From contig JADYYG010000014.1 of assembly GCA_020853755.1 (NCBI GenBank), forward strand, positions 1-64,000: a stretch of DNA of 64,000 nt, written 5' to 3'. The notes under the pieces are model-generated. The model ran no database searches, had not been told where the DNA came from, and worked only from the letters and a program-made list of their open reading frames with translations. Positions within the stretch are counted from its first letter, which is position 1. Every line of letters begins with the position of its first letter. The position numbers and the translations under genes are program-made. Positions 41,058-51,074 of this stretch are shown here, piece after piece. The DNA comes from Dehalococcoidia bacterium (GTDB taxonomy: Bacteria > Chloroflexota > Dehalococcoidia > Tepidiformales > Tepidiformaceae).

Positions 41058-41965
41058 GCCAGTTCCACGTTGTCCAGGAGGCGCGTCTTGCCGAACTTCA
41101 CTACCAGCGAAAGCAGCGCCGGCCGCGTGACCAGACCGCTCAGTTCCTCGAGCGAAACGTCGTCGGCGAGCGAGATGTAGTCGATTTCGGCCAGCGGTTC
41201 TGTCGCGATATTGTCGCGGACGAGCGCGCGGAGCGTGTTCGCGTCCCGTTCGCCTGCCGCCCAGCGGTCGCCGGCGAGGTCGAGCGAGCGCTTGAGGATG
41301 GTCGACGCGCTCCGCTGTTCCGGCGTCAGGTAGACGTTCCGGGAACTCATCGCCAGGCCGTCAGCCTCCCGCACGATAGGGCAGGCCACCACTTCCGTGC
41401 CGACATCGAGGTCGCGCACCATGCGCTGGACCACGCGCAACTGCTGCGCGTCTTTGCGTCCGAAATAGGCACGGTCGGCGCCCACGGCATTGAAGAGTTT
41501 GAGTACGACGGTCGTTACGCCACGGAAGTGGCCGGGCCGGGCCGCGCCCTCGAGCGGCAAAGTCACGCGCTCCACATCGACGTAGGTCTGGTACCCCTCG
41601 GGGTACATGTCGTTCGCGTTCGGCAGGTACACCGCATCGACGCCTGCCGCGGAGAGCTGCGCGAGGTCGCGCACTTCGTCGCGCGGGTAGCGGGAAAAGT
41701 CCTCGTTCGGGCCGAACTGCATCGGATTCACAAAGATGCTGACGACCGTGTGCAGGTTCTCTTCGATGGAGCGGCGGACGAGTTCCATGTGGCCTTCGTG
41801 GAGGTACCCCATCGTGGGCACGAAGCCGCAACTGCCGCTGTTCGCCGCCCGCCAGCGCCGCATCGCGGCCGCGTTCGTGAGGATGGTCGGCGGTACCGGG
41901 TTCGGCGGACGCGTGTCCACATCGAGCAGGAATCGCGCATCGCGCAGGTCATTGGGGTGTGCCAT
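41054..41965 (-). CDS. panC: Pantothenate synthetase
   Basis: Joins pantoate and beta-alanine with ATP. The 303-residue enzyme has GFVPTMGYLHEGHMELVRR (HxGH ATP site), FVNPMQFGPNEDFSRYPR, AYFGRKDAQQL and READGLAMSSRN (KMSKS-like loop). The N-terminus is about 25 residues longer than usual. Third gene of panD-panB-panC. Confidence 0.95.
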   Translation of the reverse strand: MAHPNDLRDARFLLDVDTRPPNPVPPTILTNAAAMRRWRAANSGSCGFVPTMGYLHEGHMELVRRSIEENLHTVVSIFVNPMQFGPNEDFSRYPRDEVRDLAQLSAAGVDAVYLPNANDMYPEGYQTYVDVERVTLPLEGAARPGHFRGVTTVVLKLFNAVGADRAYFGRKDAQQLRVVQRMVRDLDVGTEVVACPIVREADGLAMSSRNVYLTPEQRSASTILKRSLDLAGDRWAAGERDANTLRALVRDNIATEPLAEIDYISLADDVSLEELSGLVTRPALLSLVVKFGKTRLLDNVELA

Positions 41966-42022
41966 CGAGACCTCCTGGGCCCCGGCGGCGCCGGGATGGC
42001 GCCGCCCGGCGATTCGTGCGCT

Positions 42023-42862
42023 CTAGACTGCGGCGAGTTCCGTCATCGTGGCCTCGTCCATTTCGAACGAGTGCTCCTTACCCGGGAACTGCTGGCCTTC
42101 GACTTCGCTGACGTACGTCCGCACGGCGTCGCGGATGGTCTCACCGAGGACCGCGTACCGCTTTGCATGCTTCAGCGGGCGCCGGTCGTCGTAGATACCG
42201 AGCATATCGTGCAGCACTTGCACCTGCCCGTCACAGTGGGGGCCGGCGCCGATACCGATCGTCGGGATCGAGATGCGCTCGGTGACCATCCGCGAAAGCG
42301 GCGCCGGGATGGTCTCGAGGACGACCGCGAACGCCCCGGCTTCTTCGAGGGCGCGGGCGTCGCTGAGGAGCTTCGCGGCCGCGGCCGGCGTCTTGCCCTG
42401 CACCTTGTGGCCGCCGAACTGGTTGACTGACTGCGGGGTTAGGCCAAGGTGCCCCATCACCGGGATGCCGCTTTCGACCATCCGGCGAACCAGCGGCGCA
42501 ACGTGGCTGCCGCCTTCGAGCTTCACCGCCGTCGCGCCACCCTCCTGGAGGAGGCGGCCAGCGTTGCGCATCGCCTCGTCGGCGTTCGCCTGGTAGCTCA
42601 TGAATGGCATGTCGGCGACGACGATGGCCTTGCTCGTGGCGCGAACTACCGCGCGCGTGTGATAGAGGATGTCGTCCATGGTCACGGGGACGGTGCTTTC
42701 GTAGCCGAGGACCACGGAACCGAGGGAGTCGCCGACGAGGATGATGGGGATGCCGGCCTGTTCGACGAGGCGGGCCATCGGGTAGTCGTAGGCCGTGATC
42801 ATCGCGAACCGCTTGCCTTCGGCCTTGCTCTGCTTGAGTGAGTGGATAGAGATGCGTCCCAT
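42023..42862 (-). CDS. panB: 3-methyl-2-oxobutanoate hydroxymethyltransferase
   Basis: Makes ketopantoate. 279 residues from ATG at 42862, with MITAYDYPMARLVEQAGI, LVGDSLGSVVLGY (metal-binding Asp), MPFMSYQ, AVKLEGG and the catalytic Glu in VLETIPAPLSR. GIGAGPHCDGQVQVLHDMLG is fully conserved. Second gene of the operon, 19 bases after panD. Confidence 0.96.
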   Translation of the reverse strand: MGRISIHSLKQSKAEGKRFAMITAYDYPMARLVEQAGIPIILVGDSLGSVVLGYESTVPVTMDDILYHTRAVVRATSKAIVVADMPFMSYQANADEAMRNAGRLLQEGGATAVKLEGGSHVAPLVRRMVESGIPVMGHLGLTPQSVNQFGGHKVQGKTPAAAAKLLSDARALEEAGAFAVVLETIPAPLSRMVTERISIPTIGIGAGPHCDGQVQVLHDMLGIYDDRRPLKHAKRYAVLGETIRDAVRTYVSEVEGQQFPGKEHSFEMDEATMTELAAV

Positions 42863-42881
42863 TGCTGCGTTCCCTTCCTTG

Positions 42882-43313
42882 CTATGCCCTGGCGCTGCCT
42901 GCCAGCGAGAGTTCCTTCGCGCTCGCGGCCGGGCGGGGGTGATGGGCAAACCCATCGCCGATTTCGACGTGCTTGATCTCGTTGCGCTCGTTGACGAACA
43001 CCTTGCGGGGCTGCATGTGCAGCGCCTCGGCGTCGCTCACCTGCTGGTAGGCGATGATGATGACGGTGTCGCCGCGGTGGCAGAGGTGGGCCGCTGCACC
43101 GTTGATGCAAACCTCGCCGGAGCCGCGTTCGCCCTTGATGGCGTAGGTCTCGAGGCGGGCGCCGTTGGTCACGTCAACCACGGCTACCTGCTCATAGGGG
43201 AGGATCCCGGCCGCTTCCATGAGGTCCGGGTCGATGGTGATCGAACCCTCGTAGTCGAGGTTCGCTTCGGTGACTGTGGCCCGGTGAATCTTCCCGGACA
43301 TCATGATGCGCAT
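42882..43313 (-). CDS. panD: Aspartate 1-decarboxylase
   Basis: Supplies beta-alanine for pantothenate. The 143-residue proenzyme self-cleaves at Gly23-Ser24 (DYEGSITID) to form the pyruvoyl group. [23 protein letters not shown] and DTVIIIAYQ are conserved. The C-terminal ~20 residues are extra. First gene of the operon; the terminator at 43351 stands in its leader. Confidence 0.96.
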   Translation of the reverse strand: MRIMMSGKIHRATVTEANLDYEGSITIDPDLMEAAGILPYEQVAVVDVTNGARLETYAIKGERGSGEVCINGAAAHLCHRGDTVIIIAYQQVSDAEALHMQPRKVFVNERNEIKHVEIGDGFAHHPRPAASAKELSLAGSARA

Positions 43314-43350
43314 TGCTGCGGTGGCCCCTCAGTGACCCGGGAACAACAAA

Positions 43351-43370
43351 CCCCGCTTCGGCGAGCGGGG
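43351..43370 (-). terminator. Terminator between the 45-codon gene and panD
   Basis: Minus-strand hairpin from 43370 to 43351: CCCCGCT (rc) pairs with AGCGGGG around a 6-base loop, followed by TTTGTTGTT. It sits directly after the stop of the small frame at 43372 and 37 bases before panD, so it could either end a separate small transcript or attenuate panD-panB-panC. Confidence 0.75.
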
Positions 43371-43371
43371 G

Positions 43372-43509
43372 TCAGGAGGGGGAGGGCAGCGGCGCCATGC
43401 TGGCGCATTCAGTGCTCTCTTGCCGCATCCGTACCGGCCACTCGGGTCCAGGCGGACGTTGGTTGAGACCAGGCCATTCGAGCTCGACTTCCTTGCGGAT
43501 AGCCGGCAT
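43372..43509 (-). CDS. 45-residue small open frame upstream of panD, possibly leaderless
   Basis: ATG at 43509 to TGA at 43372-43374 encodes 45 residues beginning MPAIRKEVELEWPGLNQRPP. The ATG is 5 bases past the predicted -10, so the mRNA would be leaderless. The stop immediately precedes a terminator hairpin. The frame therefore fits between promoter and terminator. Pro-rich composition and lack of known relatives leave open that it is chance or a leader whose translation affects panD. Confidence 0.42.
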   Translation of the reverse strand: MPAIRKEVELEWPGLNQRPPGPEWPVRMRQESTECASMAPLPSPS

Positions 43510-43514
43510 CCGGA

Positions 43515-43542
43515 TCGTTAGTCCGGCGCGAAGCGATGTCAA
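43515..43542 (-). promoter_or_regulatory. Promoter upstream of the 45-codon frame and panD operon
   Basis: TTGACA (43537-43542, read on minus) and TAACGA (43515-43520) are separated by 16 bases. The perfect -35 is rare in this GC-rich DNA. Transcription would begin at or next to the ATG at 43509. Confidence 0.6.
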
Positions 43543-43724
43543 CGAATTTCCTCAAATTCCCAGGAATCTGTTTAACCGCTGACGTACAAAATCCAGTGGC
43601 AGGCGCCGTCCGGAAACTCCGGCCCCTACCCGCAAACCTCTACCCTCTCGCATGCTAGGATTCGGCACCGCTCCGGCGGACGAGCGTGGCCGCCCGGCGG
43701 GCATTTCGCTGCTGGAGCCTCCGC

Positions 43725-46238
43725 ATGCCCGGACCACTCGCGGGACTGACCATCCTCGACCTCACCGAGTACATCACCGGCCCCTACGCCACCAAGTTGC
43801 TCGCAGACTTCGGCGCCGAAGTCATCAAGGTGGAGCGCCCCGGCGGCGACCCGGCCCGCCGCCTCGGCCCGTTCCCCGAGGGCGAACCGCACCCGGAAAA
43901 GAGCGGCACCTTCTTCTTCTTCAACACGAATAAGCGCTCCATCGTCCTCGACCTCCACACCGAGGCGGACCGGGATACGCTCTGGAAGCTTATTGACCAG
44001 GCTGACGCAGTGGTCGACAGCCACCGGCCCGGCTGGCTCGCTTCGCTCGGCTTTAGCTGGCAGGCCATCCACGCGCGACGGCCACACGTGCCGCTCATCT
44101 CGATCACGAACTTCGGCCAGGAGAGCCCCTACCGGGATTACCTGGGCACCGAACTGACCCTCTTCGCCCACGCTGGCGAGATGTATTCCATGGGCGTCCT
44201 CGAGCGGGAGCCGGTCACGATGTACGGCACGGCTTCGCTCGTTGAATCGGGTTCGGCCGCAGCGGTTGCCATCATGGCGGCAATGCGCGCCGGCCAGGAC
44301 CAGGGTATCGGCCAGTGGGTCGACTTCTCCATCGCCGACAGCCACTTCCTCGGCGCCGACCGGCGGCACGTGGGCACCATCGCCTACGAGTTCTCCGGCC
44401 GCAGGACCACCCGCAACCCTCGGTCCGCCCGTGCCGCGCTCTCCGGCGTCTACCCCTGCGCCGACGGCTGGGTCGAGTTCACGGCCGCGTCGAACCGAAT
44501 GGACCGCTTCGCCGAGATGATGGGCAACCCCGAGTGGCTGCTCGACCCGAAATGGATGTCACGCGCGGCGCTGCTGGACCCGGAGAACATCGCCGAACTC
44601 GAGGGCAACTTCTTCGTCTGGCTGAGCGAACGGACGAAGCGCGAGATCTGGGAAGCCGCCCGGTCGGCGCGCGTCCTCTGCGGCCCCCTTTTCGACGTCG
44701 CCGAAATCGCCGAGGACAGCCACTTCCGCGGCCGCGGCTTCTGGGCCACGGCCGAGCACCCGGAACTCGGCGAAGTTACCTTCCCCGGACGCCCGCTGAC
44801 GATGCCAGAGTCGCCGTGGGAACTGCGCCGGCCCGCGCCATTGCTCGACCAGCACCACGAGGAAATCAAGGCCATCGCTGCTCAGCCCGCGAAGCCCTTG
44901 CCGGCGGCGGCGCCCGCGGCTTCGCTTCCGCTGGCCGGCGTGCGCGTCATCGACCTCTGCGTCGTCTGGGCCGGCCCGTTTTCGACACTCCTCCTCGGCG
45001 ACCTGGGCGCGGAGGTGCTGAAAGCCGAGAACGCCCATGTGATGCAGCCGATGACTCGCGGCGGCCTCGCCCGCCCGCCGAAGGAGATGCTCTCGCGCCT
45101 GCCCCCGGCGGCTGGCGGTTACCCGAACAACGAACCGGGTCCGCGCCCCTGGAACTACAACCCCACGTTTGTCCAGCTCTTCCGCAACAAGAAGAGCTTC
45201 ACCGTGGACCTTCGCACCGAAGAGGGCCGCGAGATCTTCGGGCGCGTGGTGGCCCATGCCGATGTGGTGGTGGAGAACAACGCCACCGAGACGATGGAGG
45301 GCCTCGGCATCACCTACGAGTTCCTGCGAAAACACAACCCGCGGATCATCATGGTGCGCATCCCGGCCTACGGTTCTACCGGCCCCTACAACCAGGCCCG
45401 AGCCCTCGGCGTGCACCTTGAAAGCGTGATGGGCCACACTCTCCTCCGCGGCTATTCCGACGCCGACCCATCGGAGAACACCGCTATCTTCTCCGGTGAC
45501 TATCTCGCCGGGGCGCAGGCCGCACTATCCGTGATGATGGCCCTCCGCCACCGCGACCTCACCGGCGAGGGCCAGAAGATCGAGATCGGCCAGGCGGAGA
45601 ACGCCTCGCCGATGCTCGCCCAGGCCTTTATGACCTACTCCCTCACCGGCAAGGTCCCCGAACGCATCGGCAACCGCTCGGTGTACGGATTCGCCCCAAC
45701 GAGCGTCTATCCCTGCCGGCCAACAGGCCCGGCCGAAGAATGCGGCGACCGCTGGATAGCGCTGAGCGTCTGCAATGACGACCAGTGGAAGGCGCTGGCG
45801 AGCCTGGTTGGCGGCCCGGCGGACGAGCCCCGATTCGCCACGAACGACGGCCGGTTCGAACACCACGATGAACTCGACCGCATCCTCGCTGACTGGACGA
45901 AGGACTGGGACGACATGGAACTCTTCCACCGCCTGCAGTCCGCCGGAATCCCGGCCGGGCCCGTGCTCGAATCGTCCCGCGCGTTCGACGACCCCCACGT
46001 CGTGGCGCGTGGCCTCTACCAGCCGCAGCACCTCTTCGACGGCCTCGGGCCCTTCCGCTTCAATACACCGATGTTCCGCTTCTCGGAAACGCCCGCGACC
46101 GTGCGCCAGCCCCCGGTCGCCCTCGGCGAACACAACGAGTACGTCTACCGCGAACTTCTCGGCATCGACGCGGCCGAATATGACCGCCTCGTCGCTGCCG
46201 GCCACATCGCTCAGGACTTCGACGCAACGATTCCGTAG
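43725..46238 (+). CDS. Tandem two-domain family III CoA transferase (CaiB/BaiF)
   Basis: 837 residues containing two CoA-transferase III domains: about 1-400 (LAGLTILDLTEYITGPYAT) and 415-837 (LAGVRVIDLCVVWAGPFST), joined by an Ala/Pro linker. The usual enzyme is a ~400-residue homodimer, so this is a covalent pseudo-dimer. At the position of the catalytic Asp (yD-x-x-x-QA-x-SG), domain 1 has Glu (GTELTLFAHAG) and domain 2 has His (GVHLESVMGH), by my alignment. ATG at 43725 fits the family start. It heads a likely operon with the VOC and GrdB-like genes. Confidence 0.9.
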   Translation: MPGPLAGLTILDLTEYITGPYATKLLADFGAEVIKVERPGGDPARRLGPFPEGEPHPEKSGTFFFFNTNKRSIVLDLHTEADRDTLWKLIDQADAVVDSHRPGWLASLGFSWQAIHARRPHVPLISITNFGQESPYRDYLGTELTLFAHAGEMYSMGVLEREPVTMYGTASLVESGSAAAVAIMAAMRAGQDQGIGQWVDFSIADSHFLGADRRHVGTIAYEFSGRRTTRNPRSARAALSGVYPCADGWVEFTAASNRMDRFAEMMGNPEWLLDPKWMSRAALLDPENIAELEGNFFVWLSERTKREIWEAARSARVLCGPLFDVAEIAEDSHFRGRGFWATAEHPELGEVTFPGRPLTMPESPWELRRPAPLLDQHHEEIKAIAAQPAKPLPAAAPAASLPLAGVRVIDLCVVWAGPFSTLLLGDLGAEVLKAENAHVMQPMTRGGLARPPKEMLSRLPPAAGGYPNNEPGPRPWNYNPTFVQLFRNKKSFTVDLRTEEGREIFGRVVAHADVVVENNATETMEGLGITYEFLRKHNPRIIMVRIPAYGSTGPYNQARALGVHLESVMGHTLLRGYSDADPSENTAIFSGDYLAGAQAALSVMMALRHRDLTGEGQKIEIGQAENASPMLAQAFMTYSLTGKVPERIGNRSVYGFAPTSVYPCRPTGPAEECGDRWIALSVCNDDQWKALASLVGGPADEPRFATNDGRFEHHDELDRILADWTKDWDDMELFHRLQSAGIPAGPVLESSRAFDDPHVVARGLYQPQHLFDGLGPFRFNTPMFRFSETPATVRQPPVALGEHNEYVYRELLGIDAAEYDRLVAAGHIAQDFDATIP

Positions 46239-46282
46239 CGGCCAGCCGTCCGCGCCTCACACCTCACTCCGGAGAACCCCCC

Positions 46283-47050
46283 ATGTGGCTTCGTGTACGC
46301 CAGATCGCTTTCATCGTTACCGACGCCGACGCGGTGGCGAAACAGCTCCACGACGTCTTCGGCCTCGAAGTGGCCTATATCGATGACCACCTGCCCGGGG
46401 CGTTCGGGCTGCAGAACCGGCTGTTGCCGGTGGGCACGCAGTTCATCGAACTCTGCGCGCCGATTCGCGAGAACACCGCCGGCGGGCGCTACCTCGAACG
46501 CCGTGGCGGCGATGGCGGCTACATGGTTATCTGCCAGTGCGACGACCACGCCCCGCGCAAGCAGCGCGTGAAGGACCTCGGCATCCGCGTCGTCACCGCC
46601 CGGGATACGGACGTTTCAAACCTGATGCAACTGCACCCCGCCGACACCGGTGGCTCGTTCCTCGAAATCGACTGGCACAGCGGCGCCGATGACCAGTTCC
46701 CCGGGTGGAGCCACGCCATTCGCGGGCCGTGGCATGAGCACATCCGGACGGACCGTGTGAGCGCCATCTCCGGCGTCGAAATCCAGTCAGCGGACCCAGC
46801 GAACCTTGCGGCGCGCTGGAGCGAGATCATCGAGGCGCCGCTCAGCGACGGCCCGGAGGGCCCGGTCATGCAGGTGCATAACGCGACCATTCGCTTCGTC
46901 CCTGCGACGGACGGACGGCCCGAAGGCCTCGGCGGGATCGACCTCGTGGCGACAGACGCCGCCGCGGCGAAGGACGCTGCCCGCGCCCATGGCTTGCTTC
47001 GCGACGACGGGGTCATCATGATCGGCGGCATGCGGATACGGCTGGTCTAA
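46283..47050 (+). CDS. VOC family (glyoxalase-like) protein
   Basis: 255 residues with two vicinal-oxygen-chelate modules: RVRQIAFIVTDADAVAKQLH opens the first and DRVSAISGVEIQSADPANLA the second. GGSFLEIDWH and GTQFIELCAP hold candidate metal ligands. Such folds include glyoxalases, dioxygenases and epimerases. The GrdB-like gene starts 12 bases later with a strong ribosome site, so the two are probably expressed together. Confidence 0.83.
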   Translation: MWLRVRQIAFIVTDADAVAKQLHDVFGLEVAYIDDHLPGAFGLQNRLLPVGTQFIELCAPIRENTAGGRYLERRGGDGGYMVICQCDDHAPRKQRVKDLGIRVVTARDTDVSNLMQLHPADTGGSFLEIDWHSGADDQFPGWSHAIRGPWHEHIRTDRVSAISGVEIQSADPANLAARWSEIIEAPLSDGPEGPVMQVHNATIRFVPATDGRPEGLGGIDLVATDAAAAKDAARAHGLLRDDGVIMIGGMRIRLV

Positions 47051-47062
47051 GGAGGCCCGGGA

Positions 47063-48764
<1,702 letters not shown>

Positions 48765-48785
48765 GATGAAGCCGGGCGGCCGACG

Positions 48786-49124
48786 ATGAAGACCTACGCG
48801 CAGACCATCCTGCTCCGCGACGAGCCCGGCGTCATCGAGGCCTACCGCCAGCACCACGACGCCATCTGGCCGGAGGTCGCCGAGGGTCTGCGCGGCATCG
48901 GCATAGAGCAGATGCGTATCTGGCTCATCGGGCGCCAGTTGTTCATGGTGATGGATACGGTCGATGGCTTCGACCCCGACCGGGACTTCGCCCGGTACGA
49001 AGCGGGCCATCCCCGGCGCGCTGAGTGGCAGCGGCTGATGGAATCGTTCCAGCAGCCGGTAGCCGATGCGCAGCCCGGCGAATGGTGGGCGCAGATGCAA
49101 CTGGTGTTCACGCTCAATGCCTGA
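48786..49124 (+). CDS. L-rhamnose/L-fucose mutarotase family protein
   Basis: A 112-residue RhaM-like dimeric alpha-beta barrel: VIEAYRQHHDAIWPEVAEGL, QMRIWLIGRQLFMVM and WQRLMESFQQPV. It interconverts alpha and beta sugar anomers; in this cluster L-fucose is the likely substrate. Its last 8 bases overlap the following Gfo/Idh gene. Confidence 0.9.
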   Translation: MKTYAQTILLRDEPGVIEAYRQHHDAIWPEVAEGLRGIGIEQMRIWLIGRQLFMVMDTVDGFDPDRDFARYEAGHPRRAEWQRLMESFQQPVADAQPGEWWAQMQLVFTLNA

Positions 49125-50175
49125 GCCGCTCCCCCAGCAATGGCCAGTCCCCAGCACGCCGCAGCCGATCGTGGTCGTCGGCGCGGGGAGCATCGTGCGT
49201 GACGCCCATCTGCCGGTGTACCGGCGGCTCGGCTTCCCGGTAGCCGGCATCTTCGACCTCAACATCGAGGCCGCGAAGGCGCTGGCGGTTCGGTTCGGCC
49301 TGGACCGGGTCTTCACCTCGCTCGAAGAAGCGGCCGCGACTGACGGCGTCGTCTTCGACCTCGCCGTCCCGCCGGGCGCCATCCAGGGCATCGTTTCGAA
49401 GCTGCCCCCGGGCGCAGGCGTGCTCATCCAGAAGCCGCTCGGGAACGACTTCGAGGACGCGAAGCGCATCGTGGCCATCTGTCGCGAACGAGGGCTGCGC
49501 GCCGCGTCGAACTTCCAGCTCCGCTTCAGTCCCGACATGCTCGCCCTCAAGGCCGCCATCGATCGCGGCGACCTCGGCGACGTCCTCGACGTGGAGGTGC
49601 GCGTCGTCGTGCACACACCGTGGGAGTACTGGGCGTTCCTGAAGACGGCGCCACGGCTCGAAGTGCTCATGCACTCCATCCACTACATCGACCTCGTGCG
49701 GCGGCTCCTCGGCGACCCGGCGGGGGTGTATTGCAAGGGCCTGCGCAACCCGCTCACGCCCGAGTTCGCCGACGCCCGGACGACGATGATCCTCGACTAC
49801 CCCGGGGTGCGCTGCAGCATCCTCGCGAACCACTCGCATCGTTTTGGCCCCGAGAAGCAGCGCTCGCAGATCAAGGTGGAAGGCACAAAGGGTGCGATGA
49901 TAGCGACGATGGGCGTGAACCTGGACTATCCCCATGGCAAGCCCGACGAGCTGCTGTTCGCGCCGGAAGGCGGCCCCTGGGAGGCCATCCCGCTGCGCGG
50001 GTCATGGTTCCTGGAGGCGTTCGAAGGGCCCATGAGCAACCTCCAGCGCTTCGTCTCCGGCGAGGATTCTGCCCTGGTGAGCCCGGTTTCTGACGCCCTT
50101 CGGACTATGGCGGTGGTCGAGGCCTGCTACGCTTCGAGTATCGCGGGAGGCCTGCCGCTCCCCTCGGAGGAGTAG
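49117..50175 (+). CDS. Gfo/Idh/MocA oxidoreductase, candidate L-fucose dehydrogenase
   Basis: 352 residues from ATG at 49117, overlapping the mutarotase gene. PIVVVGAGSIVRDAHLPVYR binds NAD(P), LIQKPLGNDF is a variant of the EKP motif (QKP keeps the Lys), and LEVLMHSIHYIDLVRR is the C-terminal helix. The cluster lacks any other enzyme for the first oxidation of L-fucose to L-fuconolactone. This protein is therefore the best candidate, replacing the SDR or AKR used elsewhere. That is inference from context. Confidence 0.83.
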   Translation: MPEPLPQQWPVPSTPQPIVVVGAGSIVRDAHLPVYRRLGFPVAGIFDLNIEAAKALAVRFGLDRVFTSLEEAAATDGVVFDLAVPPGAIQGIVSKLPPGAGVLIQKPLGNDFEDAKRIVAICRERGLRAASNFQLRFSPDMLALKAAIDRGDLGDVLDVEVRVVVHTPWEYWAFLKTAPRLEVLMHSIHYIDLVRRLLGDPAGVYCKGLRNPLTPEFADARTTMILDYPGVRCSILANHSHRFGPEKQRSQIKVEGTKGAMIATMGVNLDYPHGKPDELLFAPEGGPWEAIPLRGSWFLEAFEGPMSNLQRFVSGEDSALVSPVSDALRTMAVVEACYASSIAGGLPLPSEE

Positions 50176-50178
50176 CTC

Positions 50179-51042
50179 ATGGCGGTCCGCGTCGATTCGC
50201 ACCAGCACTTCTGGCAGTACACCCCCGCCGAGTACCCGTGGATCAGCGAGGGTATGCCCGAGCTTCGCAGGGATCGCCTCCCCGCGGACCTTGAACCGCA
50301 CCTCGCTGCCGCGCGAATGGACATGTGCATCGCCGTCCAGGCGCGGCCCTCGCTCGCGGAAACCCACTGGCTGCTCGAGCTCTCCCGCAAGCACAGCTTC
50401 ATCGGCGGCGTCATCGGCTGGTTCGACCTCTGTTCGCCGGGTCTCGAAGCAGACCTTGACGCGCTCCCGTGGCCGAACCGGCTGGTCGGCGTTCGCGCCA
50501 TGCTCCAGGACGAACCCGACGATGACCACATGCTCCGCGAGGAGTTCCGGCGCGGGTTGAAGGCTGTCGGCGAGTCCGGGTTCACGTACGACCTGCTCGT
50601 GTTCCCACGTCACCTGCCGTACGCGCTCAAGCTGGTCCGCCAGTTCCCCTCGGTGCGGTTCGTTATCGATCACCTGGCGAAGCCGCCTATCGCCTCGGGC
50701 GAACTGGAGCCGTGGGCCCGGCTCATGCGCGAACTCGGTCACGAGCCGAACGTCGCCTGCAAGCTTTCGGGCATGGTCACCGAGGCCGCGCCGGACTGGA
50801 AGCAGGCCGACCTCACACCCTACCTCGACATCGCCGGGGACTGCTTCGGCGAAAAGCGCCTGATCTTCGGGTCCGACTGGCCCGTCTGCGAACTCGCGGC
50901 CCAGTACGAACAGGTCGTTGCCATCGTGGAGAGCCACTTCGCCTCCCTGCCCCAGGAATCGCGCGAATGGATCATGGGCGGCAATGCCGGCCGCTGGTAC
51001 GACCTCGGCTTCACCGTGGAAAACCGCTACCCGTTCGCTTGA
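50179..51042 (+). CDS. L-fuconolactonase (amidohydrolase family)
   Basis: 287 residues. RVDSHQHFWQY is the metal-binding start, VIDHLAKPPI and CKLSGMVTEA are conserved, and FGSDWPVCEL carries the catalytic Asp. It hydrolyses L-fuconolactone to L-fuconate. It follows the Gfo/Idh gene by 3 bases, and L-fuconate dehydratase comes next. Confidence 0.9.
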   Translation: MAVRVDSHQHFWQYTPAEYPWISEGMPELRRDRLPADLEPHLAAARMDMCIAVQARPSLAETHWLLELSRKHSFIGGVIGWFDLCSPGLEADLDALPWPNRLVGVRAMLQDEPDDDHMLREEFRRGLKAVGESGFTYDLLVFPRHLPYALKLVRQFPSVRFVIDHLAKPPIASGELEPWARLMRELGHEPNVACKLSGMVTEAAPDWKQADLTPYLDIAGDCFGEKRLIFGSDWPVCELAAQYEQVVAIVESHFASLPQESREWIMGGNAGRWYDLGFTVENRYPFA

Positions 51043-51074
51043 CCGCCGCGGGCGGCGCGGTGAGAGTTCCGCCT

